A stretch of 64,000 bases of DNA. It comes from JAJZRJ01 sp040757055 (GTDB lineage Bacteria > Desulfobacterota > Desulfobulbia > Desulfobulbales > Desulfurivibrionaceae). Shown piece by piece: positions 50,694 to 59,802 of this stretch. The DNA lies in the NCBI GenBank assembly GCA_040757055.1, contig JBFLXY010000003.1, positions 124,001-188,000 on the forward strand, written 5' to 3'. A program made the position numbers and the translations under genes. The notes below the pieces were generated by a model, which was not told the origin of the DNA, did not search any database, and worked only from the letters and a program-made list of their open reading frames with translations. Each line of letters opens with the position of its first letter. Within the stretch, counting starts at the first letter, position 1.

Positions 50694-52331
50694 TTAGTGT
50701 GCCGCGGGAGTGGTCAGCACCGTCACCCGCACGGTTCCCGGCGGTATGCTCTTGCCATTGCCTTTCGTCTCAATGATTTCTGCGGGTATTCCTGCCTTTT
50801 CGGTCAGGAAGGCTGCCACTACTTTCAGGCGCGCCTGAGCCTCCCGGCGTTGTTTCGTTCCTCCCGGCCGCTCCGATATCGTTTCGATTCTGATGCGCAT
50901 CCCTAAATCTTGGCGGTAGATTCCCTTGAGTGCCGCGAGAGAGGCGCGCATCTCCTCGTTCAGCGAGGTTGCTCCCGGCTCGAAGAGGAGGGGGGCGACC
51001 ATGGGCACAACCGTCACCTGAAGCCGGACCGGCTGCCCAAGTTCCCGGCTGAACATCTGACGTACCCACCCCAATTCATTTTCCGACAGTGGTTGGTCCC
51101 GCTGGAGGGTGATGTGCAATTCGAGCCCTGGGCGTTTTCCTGAGAAGCCGATGGAAAAATCGTTGATGCGGGACGGGGCGACGATCTGTTCCACCCCGGC
51201 TGCGGCATGGCGGACCAAGGCGATTGTTTCGCGGCGCGCTCCCTGTAGAATTTCATTTGGAGAGCGAGTCGGCGGGACGATGGTGGGGGTGACCGGCTGG
51301 GTAACCTGCTCCTTCAATCCGCCGGTCTGCACCTTGAGTTGCTCCAAGTTGAGAGATACCTTCCTGCGCATGCTCTTGGTCAATGCCTCTTCGACCCGTT
51401 TCACCTCGTCATCCTTCAAATAGTCGATGGTGTTGAGCAGGACATTCAGCTCCAAGGCGTCCCGCCTTTCGCGGAAGGTGAAGCTGTTGAGATAGGCCCG
51501 GTGCTCCCGGTTGAACTCCTTTTGCAGGGCGCTTCTGATCGTGGAGTTGAGGCGAACCTCGGAGATGCTGGAATAGAGCGTGTGCGCCAGTGGAATCGAG
51601 ATGACCAGCAGGATGCCGGTGAGATAGAGGCTCCGCTTCTTGAGCAGCGTTTGATCCATTTCGGCGGTCATGCGGCTGCGGAATCCATAGAAGAAGAAAA
51701 TGAGGGAGGTGGCGATGATGATCGCCACCAGGTTGGTGAAGAAGAGGAGAAAACCGCCGATGGCGATGGTGTGGTTGGCGATGCCGGCGCCGAACCCCGC
51801 CACGCTCAGCGGGGGAATGACTGCGGTGGCAATGGCGACGCCCGGCACCACGGTGAGAAAATTCTTTTTGGTGCAGAGAGCCACCGCGCCGACCAACCCG
51901 GCCAGGAAGGCGATAATGAGATCGTACAGGTTGGGGCGGGTGCGGCTCATGATTTCACTGGTGAGGTCGGTCAGCGGTGAAAACAGGGTGGCCATGGCGG
52001 CGATGCCAATGGTCAGGACAACACTGATGGTGATCTTGCGGACCGAGGTGCGCCAGATCTGTTTATCGCCGGTGATGAAGGCATAGCCGAAGCTCAGGAT
52101 CGGACCCATGAGGGGTGAGATGAGCATGGCGCCGATGATGACCGGTGAACTGTTGGTGATCAGGCCGCAGAGGGCGATCAGGTTGGCAATTGCCAGGGTC
52201 ATGAAGTAGCCGGCGCTTACTTCGCCTTCGCGATAGACATCCTTGGCCACAGCCCGATGGTCGATGAGGGCGACCTTGTCTTGGTGCCAGGTGCGTAACG
52301 CCTTGAGGAAGGTGGACAGCAGCAGATTCAT
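50694..52331 (-). CDS. DUF389-family membrane protein
   Basis: The 545-residue protein has an N-terminal half of six to seven transmembrane helices carrying the DUF389 signature (SSPVIIGAMLISPLMGPI and PGVAIATAVIPPLSVAGFG) and a soluble C-terminal region of about 270 residues with a BON- or OmpA-like pattern near its end. The function of DUF389 proteins is unknown. The start is ATG 52331; the open frame runs to 52496 across the divergent operon's promoter. It is divergent from the TRAP transporter operon. Confidence 0.88.
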   Translation of the reverse strand: MNLLLSTFLKALRTWHQDKVALIDHRAVAKDVYREGEVSAGYFMTLAIANLIALCGLITNSSPVIIGAMLISPLMGPILSFGYAFITGDKQIWRTSVRKITISVVLTIGIAAMATLFSPLTDLTSEIMSRTRPNLYDLIIAFLAGLVGAVALCTKKNFLTVVPGVAIATAVIPPLSVAGFGAGIANHTIAIGGFLLFFTNLVAIIIATSLIFFFYGFRSRMTAEMDQTLLKKRSLYLTGILLVISIPLAHTLYSSISEVRLNSTIRSALQKEFNREHRAYLNSFTFRERRDALELNVLLNTIDYLKDDEVKRVEEALTKSMRRKVSLNLEQLKVQTGGLKEQVTQPVTPTIVPPTRSPNEILQGARRETIALVRHAAAGVEQIVAPSRINDFSIGFSGKRPGLELHITLQRDQPLSENELGWVRQMFSRELGQPVRLQVTVVPMVAPLLFEPGATSLNEEMRASLAALKGIYRQDLGMRIRIETISERPGGTKQRREAQARLKVVAAFLTEKAGIPAEIIETKGNGKSIPPGTVRVTVLTTPAAH

Positions 52332-52409
52332 GGGGCGCTCCGTGGATGGTTTTGTGCCAAAGAGGTTGTGGATAAATATTAGGGCAGATGGCATGTGGTG
52401 TCGAGGGAC

Positions 52410-52438
52410 TTGCAGCCCTTTTTTCCCTGCGGTAAATT
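52410..52438 (+). promoter_or_regulatory. Candidate promoter of the TRAP operon
   Basis: TTGCAG (52410-52415) and TAAATT (52433-52438) are 17 bases apart. The predicted start near 52445 leaves a short leader before ATG 52466. Confidence 0.4.
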
Positions 52439-52447
52439 GGCCAGGAG

Positions 52448-52474
52448 ATGTGTTATAGTTGCGATATGACACAT
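52448..52474. promoter_or_regulatory. Dyad at the start of the TRAP operon
   Basis: ATGTGT (52448-52453) and ACACAT (52469-52474) form a 6-bp inverted repeat around a 15-base centre, covering the predicted transcript start and start codon. It could be a repressor operator or be fortuitous. Confidence 0.35.
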
Positions 52475-53359
52475 CACCGGCCACGACGCCTTCCATGTTC
52501 GCGCCATTGGGCCCGCCGCCTGTTGGCCTGTCTGCTCCTTTTCGCCGGCCTCGGCCAAGCCGGCTGCACCTCGCTGCTCGTCCAGTCTGCGGTGGCGCCG
52601 GCCGTGGACAAACTCCAATACCAGAGCGATCTCGAACTGGTCTGCGAGGGTGCTCCGGCCTATCTGCTCATGCTTGACAGCCTGCTGGTGAAGGAGCCTG
52701 GAAGCCAGGGGCTGCTCATGGCCGCCACTCAGGGGTACAGCGCCTATGCTGCGGTGATGGAGGAATGCGGCCGGCCGGAGCGGTCCGTCGCCCTGGCGGA
52801 GAAGGCCCGGGGCTACGGGGCCGCGCTGCTGTCCGCTCTGGGGCCGGATCTGGCCGTCACCGCCCCGGAGGATTCCTTTGTCAGAGCCCTGGCCGCTCTC
52901 GATCACGGCGCAGCACCGCAGCTCTTTTGGGGAGGCTATGGCCTTGCGGTCTGGGTCAAGTATCAGGCCGGCTCGCCGGCGGCCCTGGCCCTGCTGCCCC
53001 GGCTCGAACTGCTGATGCAGCGGGTGGTGGCGCTCGACCCCGGCCTGTTCCACGGTGCGGCCCATGCCTTCCTCGGTACCTATTACGGAGCGCGCCCCCA
53101 GATGGTGGGCGGCAATCCGGTCAAAAGCCGGCAGCACTTCGAACAGAGCCTGGCGCTCAGCGGGCGGGATTTTCTGCTTACCCAGGTGGCCTACGCCGAA
53201 ACGTATGCGCGGCAGACCTTTGACCGCGAACTCTATGAAAAACTGTTGCGCGAGGTGGTTGATTATCCCCTGGCCCAAAGACCGGAACTGACCCTGAGCA
53301 ACACCCTGGCCCAGCGCAGGGCGCGGCGGTTGCTCGAACAGACGGAGCGGATTTTTTAG
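52466..53359 (+). CDS. TRAP transporter TatT component family lipoprotein
   Basis: The 297-residue protein carries a signal peptide with the lipobox GQAGC and is helical throughout in TPR-like fashion. It matches the T component (TatT) of TPR-associated TRAP transporters, periplasmic lipoproteins that bind the substrate-binding protein as a trimer. The next gene encodes that binding protein, nine bases later, which supports the call. ATG 52466 agrees with the predicted promoter; ATG 52448 is also possible. Confidence 0.85.
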   Translation: MTHHRPRRLPCSRHWARRLLACLLLFAGLGQAGCTSLLVQSAVAPAVDKLQYQSDLELVCEGAPAYLLMLDSLLVKEPGSQGLLMAATQGYSAYAAVMEECGRPERSVALAEKARGYGAALLSALGPDLAVTAPEDSFVRALAALDHGAAPQLFWGGYGLAVWVKYQAGSPAALALLPRLELLMQRVVALDPGLFHGAAHAFLGTYYGARPQMVGGNPVKSRQHFEQSLALSGRDFLLTQVAYAETYARQTFDRELYEKLLREVVDYPLAQRPELTLSNTLAQRRARRLLEQTERIF

Positions 53360-53367
53360 GAGGCACG

Positions 53368-54405
53368 ATGCGGAACTGGCGATTTTTCCCGGCGGCGTTG
53401 CTGGCGTTGTTTGTGGCCGGCGGTGGGGCGGCCCAGGCGGCGCCCAAATATCTCTTCAAGGTGGCCTCGCTGGCGCCGGAGGGCAGCGTCTGGACCAGGC
53501 GTTTCGACGAATTTGCCGCCGAGGTGCGCCAGAAGTCGGGCGGCGAGATCGACTTCAAGAGCTATTCCGGCGGGGTCATGGGCGACGACCGTGCCATGTA
53601 TCGCAAGATGATGATCGGCCAATTGCAGGGCGGCGGCTTCACCATGACCGGCATCGGCGAGGTGGTGCCGGATTTCCGGGTCATGGGCACCCCTTTCCTC
53701 TTCCGCTCCTACGACGAGGTGGACGCGGCCAGCGCCAGGCTCTTTCCCCTCTTCCAGAAGGCATTCCGCGACAGGAAGCTCGAACTGGTGGCCCTGACCG
53801 AGGTCGGCTTCATCTACCCCATGTCCACCGCGCCCATCACCACGGTGGCGGAATTGAAGCGCACCAAGTGCTGGGCGCCACAGAACGATCCCTTGGGGCA
53901 AGCCTTTCTCAACCAGATCGGGGTGGTGCCGACCCAGCTTTCCATCCCCGACGTCCTGGCCAGTCTCCAGACCGGGCTCATTGAGACGGTCTTCAACAGC
54001 TTTTACGGCTCCATCGTTCTCCAGTGGTTCACCAAGACCCCTTACATCACCGATCTTCCCTTTGGTTACGCTTACGGCGCCCTGGTTTTCGACGGCCGCA
54101 GCTTCGCGAAACTGCCGCCCGGCCACGCCGCCCTTATCCACGAGGCTGCCCGCCGCCATTTCCCCAAGCTCATTGCCGACACCCGGCAGAGCAATACCGA
54201 GGCCCTCAAGGTGTTGCGGGAGCAGCACCGGATCACCCTGGTCCAGCCCACCCCGGAGGCGGAGCAGGAGGTGCAGCGTCACCGGGAGGCCGTGGTCAGG
54301 AGCCTCATCGGCAGTGCTTATTCGCGCCAAGCGTATGAGGCAACCATGGCGGCGCTGCAGGAGCAGAAGAGGGCTACGGCGGCCCAGCCGGCCAGGAGGC
54401 GCTAG
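53368..54405 (+). CDS. dctP: TRAP transporter substrate-binding protein (DctP family)
   Basis: The 345-residue protein has a cleavable signal peptide (to about residue 25) and the DctP-type fold: YLFKVASLAPEGSVWTRRFDEFA, KMMIGQLQGGGF, WAPQNDPLGQAFLNQIGVVP and SLQTGLIETVFNS. It would present a ligand to the DctQM permease; the ligand is unknown, and the usual carboxylate-binding arginine is not obvious. With TatT beside it, this is a TPAT-type system. Confidence 0.9.
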   Translation: MRNWRFFPAALLALFVAGGGAAQAAPKYLFKVASLAPEGSVWTRRFDEFAAEVRQKSGGEIDFKSYSGGVMGDDRAMYRKMMIGQLQGGGFTMTGIGEVVPDFRVMGTPFLFRSYDEVDAASARLFPLFQKAFRDRKLELVALTEVGFIYPMSTAPITTVAELKRTKCWAPQNDPLGQAFLNQIGVVPTQLSIPDVLASLQTGLIETVFNSFYGSIVLQWFTKTPYITDLPFGYAYGALVFDGRSFAKLPPGHAALIHEAARRHFPKLIADTRQSNTEALKVLREQHRITLVQPTPEAEQEVQRHREAVVRSLIGSAYSRQAYEATMAALQEQKRATAAQPARRR

Positions 54406-54408
54406 GGG

Positions 54409-54921
54409 ATGAGCGAACGGCTGCGACGGGTAGCCGCAGGCGCTGCGTCCCTCCTGAGCAGGGTCGAGGACGGTTTTCTCTGCCTGTTGCTGGCGGCCAT
54501 GATGCTGCTTGCCTGCTGGCAGATCGCCCTCCGTTTCCTTTTTGCCGGCGGCCTGGTCTGGGCCGATGCCCTGCTGCGCTATCTGGTGCTGTGGGCCGGT
54601 ATGTTCGGCGCGGTGATCGCCACCCGCGAGGGACGGCACATCGCCATCGACATCATCTCCCATCTGGTGCCGGCCAGGCTCATGCCGGTGCTGCGTCTGG
54701 TCATCGATATTTTCAGCCTTGTGGTCAGCGGGGTGCTCACCTGGGCCGCCGTGGTTTTTGTGCGGAACGAACGGCTCTATGGCGGCGAACTGCTGCTGGC
54801 GATTCCTTACTGGGGGTGGAACATGGTCTTCCCCGTTGCCTTCGGGCTCATCACCCTGCGCTTCTTCGGCGCGGCCGTGGAGGAACTCCGGACCGTGGCC
54901 AGGAATGCCTCCGCGCCATGA
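54409..54921 (+). CDS. dctQ: TRAP transporter small permease (DctQ)
   Basis: The 170-residue protein has four transmembrane helices and family sequence ALLRYLVLWAGMFGAVIATREGRHIAIDII. It pairs with the large permease, whose ATG overlaps its stop codon (ATGA). It follows dctP by three bases. Confidence 0.92.
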   Translation: MSERLRRVAAGAASLLSRVEDGFLCLLLAAMMLLACWQIALRFLFAGGLVWADALLRYLVLWAGMFGAVIATREGRHIAIDIISHLVPARLMPVLRLVIDIFSLVVSGVLTWAAVVFVRNERLYGGELLLAIPYWGWNMVFPVAFGLITLRFFGAAVEELRTVARNASAP

Positions 54922-56183
54922 AGCTGTTGTCCCTGTTCACCGCTGTTCTGGCCCTCATCGGTACCCCCCTTTTCATCGTCATCGCCGCCCTGGCACTCCT
55001 TGCCTTCCGTGGCGTCGGCATCGACCTCTCGGTGGTGATCATCGAGATGTCGCGGCTGGCCGACACCCCACTGCTGCTTTCCCTGCCGCTTTTCATCTTT
55101 GCCGGCACCCTGCTTTCCGAAAGCGGCGCCCCGCAACGGCTGCTCCGGCTCTCCCGGGCGCTCTTCGGCTGGATGCCCGGTGGCCTTGCGGTGATTGCGC
55201 TCCTCGTCTGCGCGGTCTTCACCGCCTTCACCGGCGCCACCGGCGTGACCATCTTCGCCCTGGGCGGCCTGCTCTATCCCGCCCTGGTTGCCGACCGCTA
55301 TCCGGAAAAGTTCGCCCTCGGCCTCGTCACCACCTCCGGCAGCCTGGGGCTGCTCTTTCCACCCAGCGTGCCGCTCATCCTCTACGGGGTCATCGCCGAG
55401 ACCTCCATCGATCATCTTTTTCTCGCCGGCATCCTGCCGGGTCTCTTCATGCTGGCGCTGCTCATTGTCTACAGCATGGTGAAAAGTCCGCGGCTCCAGC
55501 CGGCGCGGCAGGCCGTCGACTGGGCCACGGTCCGGTCCGCCCTGTCGGCGGCGGCCTGGGAACTGCCGCTGCCGGTCATCGTCCTGGGCGGCATCTACGG
55601 CGGCATCTTCGTGGCCAGCGAGGCGGCGGCGGTGACCGCCCTTTACGTGCTGGTGGCGGAGGTGGTGCTCCACCGCGACATTGCCTGGAGGCGTCTGCCT
55701 TCCATCATGGTGCACAGCATGATGCTCTTCGGCGGCATCCTGATGGTGCTGGCCGCCTCCATGGCCTCCACCAACTTTCTCATCGACCAGCAGGTGCCCA
55801 TGCGCCTCTTCGAGACGGTGCGCCATTACATTTCGGACAGGTACACCTTTCTCGTTGTGCTCAACCTCTTTCTGCTGGCGGTGGGGGTGCTGCTCGACAT
55901 CTTCTCCGCCCTGGTGCTGGTGGTGCCACTCATCGCGCCGGTGGCCCAGGGCTATGGCATCGACCCGGTGCACCTGGGCATCATCTTCCTCACCAACCTG
56001 CAGATCGGCTACTGCACTCCGCCGGTGGGCATGAGCCTCTTCCTGGCCAGCTACCGTTTCGAGCGGCCGGTGGTGGAACTCTACCGGGCCACGCTGCCCT
56101 TCCTCATCATCCTGCTGATCAGTCTGGCGGTCATCACCTATTTCCCGGCCCTGAGCCTCTGGCTGGTGCGGCTGGCAGGATAA
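54918..56183 (+). CDS. dctM: TRAP transporter large permease (DctM)
   Basis: The 421-residue protein has about twelve transmembrane helices and the DctM marks FTGATGVTIFALGGLLYPAL, SGSLGLLFPPSVPLILYG and LQIGYCTPPVGMSLFLAS. It forms the sodium-coupled translocation channel with DctQ. The ATG at 54918 lies in a four-base overlap. It completes the tatT-dctP-dctQ-dctM operon. Confidence 0.94.
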   Translation: MKLLSLFTAVLALIGTPLFIVIAALALLAFRGVGIDLSVVIIEMSRLADTPLLLSLPLFIFAGTLLSESGAPQRLLRLSRALFGWMPGGLAVIALLVCAVFTAFTGATGVTIFALGGLLYPALVADRYPEKFALGLVTTSGSLGLLFPPSVPLILYGVIAETSIDHLFLAGILPGLFMLALLIVYSMVKSPRLQPARQAVDWATVRSALSAAAWELPLPVIVLGGIYGGIFVASEAAAVTALYVLVAEVVLHRDIAWRRLPSIMVHSMMLFGGILMVLAASMASTNFLIDQQVPMRLFETVRHYISDRYTFLVVLNLFLLAVGVLLDIFSALVLVVPLIAPVAQGYGIDPVHLGIIFLTNLQIGYCTPPVGMSLFLASYRFERPVVELYRATLPFLIILLISLAVITYFPALSLWLVRLAG

Positions 56184-56201
56184 AAGCCATGGGAGTTGAT
56201 C

Positions 56202-56816
56202 ATGCCGCATGAGGCTTCGCCCTTCCGGGCGGAATACGTGAGCTGGCCCAGGATGGCGGCCATGGGCAGAACGCTGGCCGGGCGGATTCTTGAATCGGGC
56301 TTCCGGCCCGAGGTCATCGTCGCCATTGCCCGGGGCGGCTACGTGCCGGCCCGCATCCTCTGCGATTATCTGGGGGTGAGCGAACTGGCCAGCCTGCGCA
56401 TCGTGCACTACCGGGCCGGCGCCAGCAAGGAGAAGCGGGCGCGGCTGGTGGGGCCGCTCAACCTGCCGGTGGCGGGCAAAAGGGTGCTGCTGGTCGACGA
56501 CCTCATCGACACCGGCGAAACCTTCCAGGTGGCGCTGGCGCATCTTCTCTCGCTCAGGGTGGCGGAACTGCGCAGCGCGGTGATGCTGGCCAAGCCCGGG
56601 GCCGGCGCCGAGGCCGACTTTGTGGCCCGCCGGCTGCGGCTCTGGCGCTGGGTGGTTTTTCCCTGGGCCGCGGTGGAGGATCTCGGCGCCTTTGCCCGCC
56701 AGCGGCGGATGCCGGAGGATGCCGCCGGATTGCGGCGCCGGTTCCGGGCCGAGTATGGCCTTGAGCTTCCCCGCTGGCTGGCGGCCGATCTTGCCCGGGC
56801 CATGGCCAGGTCCTAG
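56202..56816 (+). CDS. Phosphoribosyltransferase family protein
   Basis: The 204-residue protein has the type I PRTase fold with the PRPP-binding loop VLLVDDLIDTGETF at about 95-108 and an ARGGY stretch near 44. Proteins of this group resemble xanthine or hypoxanthine phosphoribosyltransferases, but the substrate is uncertain. ATG 56202 is preceded by GGGAG at six bases. It is 18 bases after dctM and may be co-transcribed, with a possible salvage role for a transported nucleobase (speculative). Confidence 0.85.
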   Translation: MPHEASPFRAEYVSWPRMAAMGRTLAGRILESGFRPEVIVAIARGGYVPARILCDYLGVSELASLRIVHYRAGASKEKRARLVGPLNLPVAGKRVLLVDDLIDTGETFQVALAHLLSLRVAELRSAVMLAKPGAGAEADFVARRLRLWRWVVFPWAAVEDLGAFARQRRMPEDAAGLRRRFRAEYGLELPRWLAADLARAMARS

Positions 56817-56820
56817 CCGG

Positions 56821-57069
56821 TCACGGGACGTTGCCGGCCTCGTAGAGGATCAGTTCCCATCTGTTGCCGGGCACATCGTGGCGGATCAGGTAGGTGGCGC
56901 GGTCGTCGCCCAGCAGCTTGAAGTAGCGGTGGTCGGGTGCCAGCCAGCGATCGACCAGCGTGGTGACGGTCACCTGCCGGCGGCCGAACCAGATACGGCA
57001 GGGCACCTCCTCGCCGCCAGGGCGCTCGATCAGGCATTCGACCTGGATGGGAATGGCGGCGCCGGCCAT
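56821..57069 (-). CDS. Small conserved-looking protein of unknown function
   Basis: The 82-residue soluble protein has no known motif; its pattern of alternating hydrophobic residues (VECLIERPGGEEVPCRIWF, TYLIRHDVPGNRWELILYE) suggests a small beta-barrel. ATG 57069 lies just downstream of the pcm stop codon (57071-57073), so it is coupled to pcm. The open frame extends upstream inside pcm out of frame, which is not real. Confidence 0.7.
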   Translation of the reverse strand: MAGAAIPIQVECLIERPGGEEVPCRIWFGRRQVTVTTLVDRWLAPDHRYFKLLGDDRATYLIRHDVPGNRWELILYEAGNVP

Positions 57070-57070
57070 T

Positions 57071-57766
57071 TTACTCCGAGAAATCGATCCCTTTGAGGCG
57101 CTGGCCCTCGCCGGTGAGCGGCACAAAGGAGACCGCCAGCACCTCCTGCTCGCGCAGGCGGCCGTGTTCGTCCCTGGTGATGACCAGCAGTTCCTGCACC
57201 GCATGGGGGCGCCCCACCGGAATGACGAGCTTGGCGCCGGTTTTCAGCTGGGCGAGGAGCGGCGGCGGGATGTGCGGGGCCGCGGCGGTGACGATGATGC
57301 CGTCGTAAGGGGCGTGGTCCGGCAGTCCTTCATAGCCGTCGCCTTCCCGCACAATGACGTTGCGGTACCCCAGCCGGGAGAGGCGCTCCCTGGCGTTTCT
57401 GGCCAGGGCCGGGATGATCTCGACGGTGTGGACCTCCTTGACCAGTTCGGCGAGGATGGCGGCCTGGTAGCCCGAACCTGCCCCGATTTCGAGGATGACG
57501 TCCGCGGGTTCCGGCTCCAGCAGATCGGTCATCAGGCCGACGATGAAGGGCTGGGAGATGGTCTGACCGTTGCCGATGGGCAGGGGGCTGTTGTCGTAGG
57601 CATTGGGCCGCATTGCCTGCGGCACGAATTCCTCGCGGGCCACCTTGCCCATGGCGGCCATCACCCCGGCGCTCAAACGGGCCTTGCCGGTGAGCCCCCG
57701 GGTGTAACGGCATTCCGCTTCAATGGTGCGCAGCATCTCCTCGCGGGCGGCATTGTAACGCGTCAT
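57071..57766 (-). CDS. pcm: Protein-L-isoaspartate O-methyltransferase
   Basis: PIMT repairs isoaspartyl residues in damaged proteins using SAM. The 231-residue protein has the SAM motif I VILEIGAGSGYQAAILAEL at about 90-108, and the PIMT-specific stretches YDNSPLPIGNGQTISQPFIV and GGRxxVPVG-like GAKLVIPVG. It heads a two-gene minus-strand unit with the small protein. Confidence 0.94.
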   Translation of the reverse strand: MTRYNAAREEMLRTIEAECRYTRGLTGKARLSAGVMAAMGKVAREEFVPQAMRPNAYDNSPLPIGNGQTISQPFIVGLMTDLLEPEPADVILEIGAGSGYQAAILAELVKEVHTVEIIPALARNARERLSRLGYRNVIVREGDGYEGLPDHAPYDGIIVTAAAPHIPPPLLAQLKTGAKLVIPVGRPHAVQELLVITRDEHGRLREQEVLAVSFVPLTGEGQRLKGIDFSE

Positions 57767-57907
57767 GAGGAACCTCCGGCGTGTCGGTCTTTTTTATTGT
57801 ACCGCATTTTCCCCGGAAGTGGCCACGGTTTCGCGCCGTCGCCGGCCACCCGCATTTCGCTTGCTTCTTGAAGCCGGAGGGGGTACCAGATAAACAAGGG
57901 GGCGGAA

Positions 57908-58327
57908 ATGGCCGGTGCGGGATGGGAGCATTTTCATCATGTCGCCGACATCGGGGTGCGCGGCCACGGCGCCACGGTGGAAGAGGCCTTTGTCCAGGCC
58001 GCTCTGGCCCTCACGGCGGTCATCGCCGATCCTGAGACGATTTCCCCGACCATTTCCGTGTCCGTGCAGTGCGAAGCACCCGAACCCGACCTCCTGCTGG
58101 TGGACTGGCTCAACGCCATCATCTACGAGATGGCGGTCCGTTCCATGCTCTTTTCCCGCTTTGCGGTGACGATCAGCGGCCAGAGATTAACCGGCCGGGC
58201 CTGGGGGGAACGGGTTGAAGTGGCGCGCCACCGGCCGGCAGTGGAGGTGAAGGGCGCCACCTATACGGCGCTCAGGGTTGCGGAAGAGGACGGGCGCTGG
58301 CTGGCCCAGTGCGTGGTGGATGTCTGA
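57908..58327 (+). CDS. Archease
   Basis: The 139-residue archease fold protein has the N-terminal HHVADIGVRGHG motif with the Asp-His metal ligands and a C-terminal CVVDV strand. Archease accelerates guanylylation and turnover of the RNA ligase RtcB, whose gene follows after 41 bases, so the pair forms an RNA repair or tRNA splicing unit. ATG 57908 is chosen. Confidence 0.92.
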   Translation: MAGAGWEHFHHVADIGVRGHGATVEEAFVQAALALTAVIADPETISPTISVSVQCEAPEPDLLLVDWLNAIIYEMAVRSMLFSRFAVTISGQRLTGRAWGERVEVARHRPAVEVKGATYTALRVAEEDGRWLAQCVVDV

Positions 58328-58368
58328 CGCCGAGCAGGATGTTGCAACACCCTGCCGGGAGGGGTGCC

Positions 58369-59799
58369 ATGGATCTGAACCTCTTTACCCGTCACGATGC
58401 ATACCGCTGGCAGATCAACCCCCGCGGCAGGATGCGGGTCCCGGCGGTGATCTTTGCCGACGAGCAACTGATCCGCGAGATGGACGACAAGGTCTACGAG
58501 CAGGTGACCAACGTCGCCACCCTGCCCGGCATTGTCCAGGCCTCCTACGCCATGCCCGATGCCCACTGGGGCTATGGTTTCCCCATCGGCGGCGTGGCGG
58601 CCTTTGATCCGGACGAGGGCGGGGTGGTCTCGGCCGGCGGGGTGGGATTCGACATCTCCTGCGGGGTGCGGACCATGACCACCAGCCTGGCTGCCGGCGA
58701 GGTTCTGGCCCGGCAGCAGGAGGTGGCCATCGCCTTGGCCCGCGCCATTCCGGCCGGGGTGGGCAGCACCGGTGGGCTGCGCCTCGATGCCAGGGAGATG
58801 GACGCCATGCTTGCCGGCGGCGCCCGCTGGGCCGTGGCCCAGGGCTACGGCACCAGGGAGGATCTCCTGCGAATCGAGGAGGGGGGGCGGATGAGCGGTG
58901 CGGTGCCGGAGGAGGTCTCGGATCATGCCAAGAAGCGGCAGCGCGACGAGATGGGCACCTTGGGCTCCGGCAACCACTATCTCGAGGTCCAGCAGGTGAT
59001 GGACATTTACGATCCCGGGGCGGCCGCCCTCTTCGGCCTGCGCACCGGCGAGGTGGTGATCAGCATCCACTGCGGTTCCCGTGGGCTGGGCCACCAGATC
59101 GGGACCGAGTTCATGAAGCGCATGGCCATGGCGGCGAGCCGGTACGGCATCCAGTTGCCGGATCGCGAACTCGCCTGCGCGCCCATCAATTCGCCGGACG
59201 GGCAGGCCTACCTCGGCGCCATGCGGGCGGCCATCAACTGCGCCCTGGCCAACCGCGAGATCCTGACCCACCTCACCCGCGAGGCATTCACCGACCTTTT
59301 CCCCCGCGCCGAGCTGATGTTGCTCTACGACGTGTCGCACAACACCTGCAAGCTCGAAGAGCATGAGGTGGAGGGCCGGCGCCGCCATCTTTACATCCAC
59401 CGCAAGGGCGCCACCCGCGCCTTCGGCCCCGGCCATGCCGAACTGCCCGAAATCTACCGCGATTCCGGCCAGCCGGTGCTGATCGGCGGCACCATGGGCA
59501 CTGAATCTTACATCCTGGCCGGCACCGCGGCGAGCGAGTCGCAGGCCTTCAGCTCCGCCTGCCATGGCGCTGGCCGCGCCATGAGCCGTCATGCCGCGCT
59601 CAAGAAATGGCGGGGCCGTCAGCTGGTGGACGAACTGGCCGGCCGGGGCATTCTGATCCGCAGCCCTTCCTCGCGGGGGGTGGCGGAGGAGGCCCCTGGC
59701 GCCTACAAGGACGTGAGTGCGGTGGTGGAGGCCGCCCACCAGGCCGGCCTGGCCAAAAAGGTGGCCCGGGTGGAGCCGCTCATCTGCATCAAGGGGTAG
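58369..59799 (+). CDS. rtcB: RNA ligase RtcB
   Basis: RtcB joins 2',3'-cyclic-phosphate or 3'-phosphate ends to 5'-OH ends using GTP and Mn2+. The 476-residue protein shows the metal-binding marks GVGFDISCGVRTM, MGTLGSGNHYLEVQ and SIHCGSRGLGHQIG, a YDVSHNTCK segment, HRKGATRAFGPGH, and the guanylylated His region SSACHGAGRAMSR. ATG 58369 is preceded by GGGAGG. It lies downstream of archease, its known partner. The frame shared with the next gene is separated by TAG. Confidence 0.95.
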   Translation: MDLNLFTRHDAYRWQINPRGRMRVPAVIFADEQLIREMDDKVYEQVTNVATLPGIVQASYAMPDAHWGYGFPIGGVAAFDPDEGGVVSAGGVGFDISCGVRTMTTSLAAGEVLARQQEVAIALARAIPAGVGSTGGLRLDAREMDAMLAGGARWAVAQGYGTREDLLRIEEGGRMSGAVPEEVSDHAKKRQRDEMGTLGSGNHYLEVQQVMDIYDPGAAALFGLRTGEVVISIHCGSRGLGHQIGTEFMKRMAMAASRYGIQLPDRELACAPINSPDGQAYLGAMRAAINCALANREILTHLTREAFTDLFPRAELMLLYDVSHNTCKLEEHEVEGRRRHLYIHRKGATRAFGPGHAELPEIYRDSGQPVLIGGTMGTESYILAGTAASESQAFSSACHGAGRAMSRHAALKKWRGRQLVDELAGRGILIRSPSSRGVAEEAPGAYKDVSAVVEAAHQAGLAKKVARVEPLICIKG

Positions 59800-59802
59800 G
59801 AC

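Noticed and set aside
59797..59802. Readthrough of TAG joining rtcB and the phospholipase into one protein
   Set aside because: The genes are in the same frame, but no known UAG recoding signal was seen, and the pairing of domains makes no biological sense; separate genes are simpler.
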